From an uncultured SAR116 cluster alpha proteobacterium (lineage in GTDB: Bacteria > Pseudomonadota > Alphaproteobacteria > Puniceispirillales > Marisalimonadaceae), in NCBI GenBank assembly GCA_902539895.1, contig CACBMD010000002.1, positions 52,980 through 116,979 of the forward strand: a DNA stretch of 64,000 nt, read 5' to 3'. The notes beneath the pieces were generated by a model. That model did not search any database and had not been told where the DNA came from. It worked only from the letters and a program-made list of their open reading frames with translations. Of the stretch, positions 57,188-64,000 are shown in pieces. The translations under genes and the position numbers were made by a program. How positions within the stretch are numbered: position 1 is the first letter of the stretch; each line of letters starts with the position of its first letter.

Positions 57188-59167
57188 TTACTCATGTTTT
57201 AATTTGTTTGTTTTTTTAAACCTCAAAATTAATAAGTATAAAATTGGCAAGAAAAATAGTGCAGTTGCAAAAATGTTAATTTCGTAGTTTGAATACCCAG
57301 TAACTTTTCCACCAGGAAGAGCCATTAAAATACCTGAAAGTCCAAGCATGATCCTTATTGGCCATTCCAAGTATTTTGAGTTTTTTAGATCCCCTATTCC
57401 AATTAAATATCCCTGTAATGAACTTGAAATAAGAATAATTCCAATAACTGCAGAAAAGAAGACGATCAAAATATCGTATATTGAACCTCTTCCAATTAAT
57501 GCTGGATTAAGAACAAAAAAGAAGGGGATAAAGTAAATAACACTTCCTAATTTCATAGCTTCTACACCAGTTCTAATTCCATTTGCACCAGCAACTGATG
57601 CAGCGGCAAACGCGCCAATAGCAACAGGTGGAGTTATAAAAGATATCATACCCCAATATAACATAAACAAGTGAACAGCTACTTTATCTAAGCCACTACC
57701 TGTTAATGCTGGAGCAAGAGTTACTGCAAGAAACAGATAAGCAGCTGTTACTGTCATCCCAATACCTAGTATGAAACTAGTGAGTGCACCCATAATAAGA
57801 AGTATGAATATAGAATCACCTGCAAAATTTACAAGCGCGTACGTAATAGTACCAATTTTACCAGTAAAAGTTAGCGAACCAATTATTAGACCAATTGCCA
57901 CTAGAATGCCTGCAAGTTCTGCAAACAATCTGCCAACACTTTCTATAAAATGAAGTAACTTTTCATAATTCCATCTATGTATCTTAACGATTTGATTAAT
58001 TATTAATAAAGTGGCGGTGGCATAGTAAGGAGCTTGTGCTTCTCTTTGCATATAAAGTAACATTAAGATTAACATTACAAACACAAATATAAAATACCAA
58101 CCTTCTTTTAAAACCTTTTTTATAGATGGAAGTTCTTTTGCAGGTAGACCTTTAAGGTGATTTCTTGCTGCATAGGCATCTATTTGCATAAAAAGACCAA
58201 AATAATACAAAATAGACGGAAAAGCGGCTGCAATAATAATCTCAGAGTATGGAACTTCTAAAAAGGTTGCCATCACAAAAGCAGTGGCTCCCATAACAGG
58301 TGGCATTAGTACTCCACCTGTTGATGCACATGCTTCTACACCTGCAGCATAAGACGATTTGAACCCAGTTTTCTTCATTGCAGGGATTGAGAGGACACCA
58401 GTAGTCAAAACATTTGTAATTACACTCCCACTCATTGACCCCATTAGACCAGAAGAAAAAATTGACACTTTTGCAGGTCCACCTCTTCTAGTACCTAAAA
58501 GAGCGAAAGCTAAATTTAAAAAAAATGCCCCACCACCAGTATGTTGAAGAGCAACTCCAAAAATTAAAAAACCAACAACTAGGGTTGCAAAGGCAGTCAT
58601 TGGTATACCCATAATGCTTTCTGTACCAAAAATATGAAATGTGGCAGTAGTGTCCCATGGTTGAGCTGGTGCATTTAAAAATCCAGGTAAAAAAGTTGAA
58701 ATTGCTGGATAAATAGAAATAATTAGACAGATTATAAAAATAGCATTCCCGCCAGCTCTTCTGCTAGCTTCCAAAACTAAGCCCCACAAAATAAATGCCA
58801 TTATTTTTGCATGAGTTGGTGCAAGATATTCCCAACCCTCTTCTAATATTAATGATCCACTAAAACAAAAGTAGCTTGCAATTATAAAAGTTGAGGTAGC
58901 AAAAATTATATCATACCAGGGTATTTTGTTTCCTTTTCTAGGAGTTGGATGATATATTATAAATGGTAAAGGTAGTAATAAAGCTATCATAGCATAAAGA
59001 TACTCAGTATCTAGTAACACGTATGTTCCCAAAAAGTTCCCAACACCGAATAACATGTAAATTGAAATCATAGTCGATAAGATGGAAGCAAACCTTAAAA
59101 TATAATTAGAGACTATATTAGGAGCCCTATTTCTAATTATCGATACTTCTACTTGATTTTTGGACAT
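57188..59167 (-). CDS. TRAP transporter fused permease (TAXI-associated DctQM fusion)
   Basis: 659 aa; EASRRAGGNAIFIICLI, GSVITNVLTTGVLSIPAMKKTGFKSSYAAGVEACASTGGVLMPPVMGATAFVMA. Confidence 0.95.
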   Translation of the reverse strand: MSKNQVEVSIIRNRAPNIVSNYILRFASILSTMISIYMLFGVGNFLGTYVLLDTEYLYAMIALLLPLPFIIYHPTPRKGNKIPWYDIIFATSTFIIASYFCFSGSLILEEGWEYLAPTHAKIMAFILWGLVLEASRRAGGNAIFIICLIISIYPAISTFLPGFLNAPAQPWDTTATFHIFGTESIMGIPMTAFATLVVGFLIFGVALQHTGGGAFFLNLAFALLGTRRGGPAKVSIFSSGLMGSMSGSVITNVLTTGVLSIPAMKKTGFKSSYAAGVEACASTGGVLMPPVMGATAFVMATFLEVPYSEIIIAAAFPSILYYFGLFMQIDAYAARNHLKGLPAKELPSIKKVLKEGWYFIFVFVMLILMLLYMQREAQAPYYATATLLIINQIVKIHRWNYEKLLHFIESVGRLFAELAGILVAIGLIIGSLTFTGKIGTITYALVNFAGDSIFILLIMGALTSFILGIGMTVTAAYLFLAVTLAPALTGSGLDKVAVHLFMLYWGMISFITPPVAIGAFAAASVAGANGIRTGVEAMKLGSVIYFIPFFFVLNPALIGRGSIYDILIVFFSAVIGIILISSSLQGYLIGIGDLKNSKYLEWPIRIMLGLSGILMALPGGKVTGYSNYEINIFATALFFLPILYLLILRFKKTNKLKHE

Positions 59168-59224
59168 AATGAATTCAATTTTTTGATAAGGTAAAACATA
59201 GTTTCACCTTATCAGATTTATTTT

Positions 59225-60373
59225 TTAATTATATGCATTCGGCATTCCAGCAGCTTTTAGAGCAGATGCTCTATTTTCAAGCCATTTTTTCTTAAAAGCG
59301 TCACCGGATAAATTAACCTTTAGAGTTTTCTGCCAAGCTTTAGCTAGGACATCCTGTCTTTTTATTAGGTTTGCGTTATGTTTGTCATGCTTTGATGTCC
59401 AAACACCTTTCTTCTTATAATACTTAACTGCTCCAGGATGATATGGGAAAATCCAACTAAAATTTTGATTAGACAATTGATATCCGTCCATCCCTGGTCC
59501 AGAATCTTTAAATTGATTATAATTTTCCATAACAGCTTCAGTCAGATGATATGATAAATCTTCAGATGTTTTTTCCATTGTAACAAAAATTGGATAAGGA
59601 TAATTCATGCCTTCAAAAGATTTATTACTATCGGAGGATCCTACAAAGTTTGTTACAACTGCTTTAGCAAAATGAGGGGCTACTGCTATTGCTCTTTTCC
59701 AACCAGCTTCATCGTTATGTGGCATTGGTGGGAAGAAAAGACCTCTTGGTGAAGCATTTGTTTTATTAAAAATACTACTTACAGAAGAACCCATACTTGC
59801 ATCTGCTTGACCATTTATAACTGCATTAGCCGATGCTCCATAACCAGAGACCTCTACTTTGATAACGTCATCCCAAGTTAAATCACCAAACGCTAAAAAA
59901 CCTGCCATGTTCCCATTAAGAGCTGGAGATCCTTTTACCCAAGTAACTCTTTTCCCCTTAAGATCTGCCATTGTTTTAATGTTTGCATCCTTAGCTGTAG
60001 CAACTGTTTGACCATTTCTTCCAATATTATTGAACATATTGTAAACTTTCATTGGTCCCCATTTTTTGTCTGCAAACATAAACACGCCCTCTTGCGCAAA
60101 TAAACTTGCAATTCCACATGCGCAGATTTCAGCTTGCCCAGCTTTCAAAGGAACCATTCTTGAAACGTCATTTTTCCCAGGTATAATCCTTAGGTCAGTA
60201 CCATAATTTTTTTTAAGCATTTGTCCAATTCCTACAGATTGAGCATAACCTGATGAAGTAGTTCCATATGCAGTCCAAGCAATATTTTTCGGAAGATCTC
60301 CGGCAATAACATTGGATATGCTGAACAGAGAAACTACAGAAATTGAAAACACTTTTGAAAATATGTTTTTCAT
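59225..60373 (-). CDS. TAXI family TRAP solute-binding protein
   Basis: 382 aa with signal peptide; AYGTTSSGYAQSVGIGQMLKK, MADLKGKRVTWVKGSPA, ANAVINGQADASMGS. Confidence 0.9.
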   Translation of the reverse strand: MKNIFSKVFSISVVSLFSISNVIAGDLPKNIAWTAYGTTSSGYAQSVGIGQMLKKNYGTDLRIIPGKNDVSRMVPLKAGQAEICACGIASLFAQEGVFMFADKKWGPMKVYNMFNNIGRNGQTVATAKDANIKTMADLKGKRVTWVKGSPALNGNMAGFLAFGDLTWDDVIKVEVSGYGASANAVINGQADASMGSSVSSIFNKTNASPRGLFFPPMPHNDEAGWKRAIAVAPHFAKAVVTNFVGSSDSNKSFEGMNYPYPIFVTMEKTSEDLSYHLTEAVMENYNQFKDSGPGMDGYQLSNQNFSWIFPYHPGAVKYYKKKGVWTSKHDKHNANLIKRQDVLAKAWQKTLKVNLSGDAFKKKWLENRASALKAAGMPNAYN

Positions 60374-60522
60374 ATTTTATTCTCCCTTATTTTTTAGTGT
60401 TATATATAAGCCTAAGGATTTTTAAATTTTTTTCTATTATTAAAAAATTTTTTTTTACTTAAATAATTTAACTAATCTTTCTTAGTAACAAATTCTATTT
60501 TAATACCTAATTAATTAGCTTT

Positions 60523-61173
60523 TTATCTCCAACTCTTTGTCATTTTACCTTTATCTTTAAAGTCTACAATTGAAAAAGATTTTTCTACTAAAGTATAATC
60601 ATTATAACCTAATCGAGCAATTACCTTCATTTTTAAAATATCTACTATACCTTCGTCAGTAATGAATTCGTCTTTAATATGAATACCAATAACTTGTCCA
60701 AATACAACATTATGCAATCCTCCTTTTCCAGGAAGTTGGACAGTTTGATGATATTTACATTCAAAATGGACTGGAGATTCAGCAACTCTTTTGGGTTTAA
60801 CGTTAATTGAATCTATAGCTGTTAATCCAGTTTTTTCTAATTCGTCTGTATCAGGTTCCATTATCCAACTAGTATCATTCATTTGGTGACGTGTATCCCA
60901 TGTACTAATATTAACAACAAATTCACCAGTTTCTTCAGCATTTAAAACACTATCTTTTTTACTTCCATCCGCACGATTTCCAGCTGAAAACATTACAAAT
61001 GGAGGATCATAAGAAAGCCCATTAAAATAACTATAAGGTGCAAGATTTCCTATTCCCTTTTTATTAATAGTACTAATCCATCCAATTGGGCGAGGAACTG
61101 TAAGGGCTTTGAAAGGATTGTAAGGTAAACTATGGTCATTTTTACTAGTATCATAATACATTTGATAACTCAC
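60523..61173 (-). CDS. Flavin reductase-like FMN-binding split-barrel protein
   Basis: 216 aa; NPFKALTVPRPIGWISTINKKGIGNLAPYSYFNGLSYDPPFVMFS, EFVVNI. Confidence 0.92.
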   Translation of the reverse strand: MSYQMYYDTSKNDHSLPYNPFKALTVPRPIGWISTINKKGIGNLAPYSYFNGLSYDPPFVMFSAGNRADGSKKDSVLNAEETGEFVVNISTWDTRHQMNDTSWIMEPDTDELEKTGLTAIDSINVKPKRVAESPVHFECKYHQTVQLPGKGGLHNVVFGQVIGIHIKDEFITDEGIVDILKMKVIARLGYNDYTLVEKSFSIVDFKDKGKMTKSWR

Positions 61174-61281
61174 TAATTAGTAACAAAATTTAATTAACTT
61201 ATAACATTAGATATAAATTATAAAGTTACAAACAAAAATGAACTATAACTACAACAATAACGCATAATAAAATGCTAATAA

Positions 61282-61432
61282 GTGTTCAATGTATTAAGTT
61301 CAGCTGAAAGAACACCCTCCAACAAAAGATAAAATTTAATTAAGAAAAGGATGAAGTAAAACCCTATTCATGAATTTTTTTGGGGGACAAGTTGTGGAAT
61401 AAGATTAACAGACTCCTACTTTATTCATTTAA
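61282..61432 (+). repeat. 151-bp diverged repeat, copy B
   Basis: See copy A; conserved core TTTTTTTGGGGGACAA...GTGGAATAAGATTAACAGACTCCTACTTTATTC. Confidence 0.7.
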
Positions 61433-62317
61433 TAAATTTCTACAAAATTTACCAATACTTATTATTGCATCCTCTGCATCTTTTAATATGTGTGCATTAC
61501 TGTGCCATCCATGAAACATATCTTCCCAAATCTCAAGTTTTGCATTTACATTTGCTTTTTTTGCTTTCTCAAAAAAACGCTTACTGTCGTCTAACATTGT
61601 TTCAGCTGATCCAACCTGAATTAAAATATCGGGCAATCCTGATAATTCACCAATAATGGGAGATGCTAAATAAGACATGTTGTAAGAGTAAGGAAAGTAT
61701 AGCTTTGCAAATCTATCAAGGTATTGTTTGCTTATTACAGGATCAATTTTTTTATTCGTTACCATTGTTTTCCCAGTTTGAGTGAGATCAGTCCAAGGGC
61801 TTAAAGCTATAGCTCCTTTTGGTTGATAAAAATTGTTGTCTTTTATTTTCAATAATAACGCTAAACATAATCCACCACCGGCAGATTGCCCACTAACAAT
61901 TATGTGTTCAGGTCTTATTCCTTCATTAATAAGCCATTCATAAGCAGAATATGTATCATTAATAGCTGCTGGGAAAGGATGCTCTGGAGCTAATCTATAG
62001 TTAATTGATAAACATTTGACTTTTGCTTCTGCAGAAATTCTTGCTACCGTTCCTCTTGCAGCAGCTATTGATCCCCTATAATAACCACCACCATGCATGA
62101 ACATGAATATCCTATTTTCATTTACCTCTCCACATGTAATCCATTCTGCATTAACATTTCCAACAACGACACTTTTGTACTTTATATTTTTAGGAAGTGG
62201 TATTAAAGACCCAGCATTTTCTGTTTCTTTTCGAAGTTGATCAATAGTTTTGTTTTCTGTGTAAGGGTTTTTTCTTTTTGCTTCTATAATATTTTTGAGT
62301 ACCTCTTTGTTATCCAT
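61421..62317 (-). CDS. Alpha/beta hydrolase fold-3 (HSL-family esterase)
   Basis: 298 aa; HGGGYYRGSIAAARG, SINYRLAPEHPFPAAINDTYSAYEWL, SGQSAGGGLCLALLL. Confidence 0.94.
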   Translation of the reverse strand: MDNKEVLKNIIEAKRKNPYTENKTIDQLRKETENAGSLIPLPKNIKYKSVVVGNVNAEWITCGEVNENRIFMFMHGGGYYRGSIAAARGTVARISAEAKVKCLSINYRLAPEHPFPAAINDTYSAYEWLINEGIRPEHIIVSGQSAGGGLCLALLLKIKDNNFYQPKGAIALSPWTDLTQTGKTMVTNKKIDPVISKQYLDRFAKLYFPYSYNMSYLASPIIGELSGLPDILIQVGSAETMLDDSKRFFEKAKKANVNAKLEIWEDMFHGWHSNAHILKDAEDAIISIGKFCRNLLNE

Positions 62318-62358
62318 TTACTAATTGCCTCATAATAATTAATCATTTAATTCATAAA

Positions 62359-63495
62359 TTAAAAACTAAATCCTCTTGCAGAGACAGGCCATAAATCAAT
62401 AACTTTTGTGTCTTTAACAACTACATACCAATCATGTAAATTACAAGTTGGGTCGCAATGTCCAGGAATTAAGCGGATTTTATCATTAATTTTGAGAACA
62501 TTGCCTGGGTCAGTTATTATTCCATGCTCATCTGAGCATTTTATATATTCTAACTCAGAGTTTGTTGTTTTTGGCAAGCCACTATCAACTGCTATTGATT
62601 TCAGTCCTGCATCAACTACTGCATGTTTTTGTAACGCTTTTGACATTACCCCAGTAAGAATGAATAAAGAATTTTCAAAATTATTAGAGTTATTTAATTT
62701 TCTATCATGTTTTAAAGATGAATAATGAGCATCCATAAAAGCATATGAACCAACTTGTATTTCATCATATACATCTTCATTTACTTCTAAATCAAAACAA
62801 CCGGTTCCTACTCCTGTAATAAATGGTGAATGTTTTGTGAAATTAGCTTTTAATTCTCTTATTTTATTGCAAGTATTTTTGACTTCTATTTGTCTTATTT
62901 TATGATCTTCAATGTGCTGAATAGAACCATTATAAGCTTGGAAGCCAATAAAATTTAAGTTGACCATCTTTTGAATAATTTTAATAAGTTCATTTATTTC
63001 GTTAAATGACTTTATGCCACATCTATTTGCACCACAATCGTATTCAATATAAATATCAATTACTGAATTATTTTTTTCTGCTGCTTTTTGGATATTAATG
63101 ATATTTTCTTCGCTATCCACACAACAACCTATCTTTAATTCTTTAGATACTATTTTAGCTAGTCTTTCTAATTTAAAAGTATCGGTTATTTGATTGGTTA
63201 TTAAAATATCTTTTATACCAGCTCTAACAAATATCTCTGCCTCACTAAGTTTTTGGCAACAAATTCCATGTGCTCCACCGTTATCAATTTGGTATTTAGC
63301 GACATCGACTGATTTGTGCATTTTAGCATGTGGTCTCAACTTTACATTATTGTTGAAAACAAATTCTTTCATTTTTAATATATTATTCTCAAAAATTTTA
63401 TAATCAATAATCAGTGAAGGAGTTTGAATTTCATCAACATCCATTCCTATTTTAGCAGGAATATTAAATCCTACTTCAAATGATTCTAAATTCAT
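62359..63495 (-). CDS. D-threonine/D-3-hydroxyaspartate aldolase-like PLP enzyme (alanine racemase fold)
   Basis: 378 aa; IQTPSLIIDYKIFENNILKMKEF, LRPHAKMHKS, VGSYAFMDAHYSSL, IPGHCDPTCNLHDWYVVV. Confidence 0.92.
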   Translation of the reverse strand: MNLESFEVGFNIPAKIGMDVDEIQTPSLIIDYKIFENNILKMKEFVFNNNVKLRPHAKMHKSVDVAKYQIDNGGAHGICCQKLSEAEIFVRAGIKDILITNQITDTFKLERLAKIVSKELKIGCCVDSEENIINIQKAAEKNNSVIDIYIEYDCGANRCGIKSFNEINELIKIIQKMVNLNFIGFQAYNGSIQHIEDHKIRQIEVKNTCNKIRELKANFTKHSPFITGVGTGCFDLEVNEDVYDEIQVGSYAFMDAHYSSLKHDRKLNNSNNFENSLFILTGVMSKALQKHAVVDAGLKSIAVDSGLPKTTNSELEYIKCSDEHGIITDPGNVLKINDKIRLIPGHCDPTCNLHDWYVVVKDTKVIDLWPVSARGFSF

Positions 63496-63589
63496 AAAAA
63501 ACCTATATTAATTATTTATAACATCAGTATAGTTGAATTATTAATTTTATGCATATAATATTATTTATTTAACAAAGTTTGGATTTAAA

Positions 63590-64000
63590 ATGAAATTTTT
63601 ACACACCATGATTAGAGTTACAAATATTGAAGAATCTATAGACTTTTATTGCAATAAACTTGGTCTTATTGAGATTAGAAGAAAAGAAGTTCCAGAAGGA
63701 AAATTTACACTTATCTTTCTAGCTGCGCCAGAAGATGAAGATAATGCAATAAAAACTAGATCACCTGAAATAGAATTAACCTATAATTGGGATCCAGAAG
63801 AGTATGGAAGCGGTAGAAATTTTGGTCATCTTGCTCTTTCTGTTAATAATATTTATGAAACATGCCAGAAATTAATGGATGCTGGAGTAACTATCAATAG
63901 ACCTCCTAGAGAAGGAAGAATGGCATTTATAAAATCGCCAGATAATATTTCAATAGAATTACTTCAGCAAGGTGACAACCTTGAAGTAAAAGAGCCTTGG
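63590..64000 (+). CDS. VOC/glyoxalase I-like protein, 3' truncated by window edge
   Basis: Open from ATG 63590 to window end: [51 protein letters not shown]...[50 protein letters not shown]. Confidence 0.9.
   Translation, partial: MKFLHTMIRVTNIEESIDFYCNKLGLIEIRRKEVPEGKFTLIFLAAPEDEDNAIKTRSPEIELTYNWDPEEYGSGRNFGHLALSVNNIYETCQKLMDAGVTINRPPREGRMAFIKSPDNISIELLQQGDNLEVKEPW

Overview
AT-rich 64 kb bacterial window. Gene content and order (mltB-rlpA-dacC-tmk-holB-metG-tatD-MBL hydrolase; phoR-pstSCAB-phoU-phoB) suggest a marine alphaproteobacterium; this is inference, not a database result. Main blocks: (1) partial intradiol dioxygenase, Fe-SOD and assorted oxidoreductases; (2) a complete Pho regulon with two tandem Pho-box-like sites ahead of pstS; (3) a catabolic region at about 14.6-27.6 kb with a CoxM/S/L-type molybdenum hydroxylase (CoxM broken by a single in-frame TAA), a 2,6-dihydroxypyridine-3-monooxygenase-like flavoprotein, two cyclase/formamidase-like proteins, an enol-lactonase-like hydrolase, an LLM monooxygenase, a cupin and a YciI protein, a plausible aromatic/N-heterocycle pathway; (4) a second catabolic region at about 27.9-42 kb with a TRAP transporter, a HisD-paralog (HpsN-like) dehydrogenase, a two-subunit NicA/NicB (IorA/IorB)-like hydroxylase with permuted large subunit, an IlvD/Edd-family dehydratase, an orphan leaderless TRAP binding protein and an amidohydrolase; (5) a conserved housekeeping block ending at tRNA-Ser(UGA); (6) a small integrative element or island starting at that tRNA (P4-type integrase, AlpA-like regulator, TGTAGTA iterons, 136-bp palindromic direct repeats around an orphan gene, electrophile/quinone-stress-like cargo, att-like remnant near 57.06 kb); (7) a TAXI-TRAP region ending in a second diverged copy of a 151-bp repeat near 61.4 kb. 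No CRISPR array or rRNA was seen.
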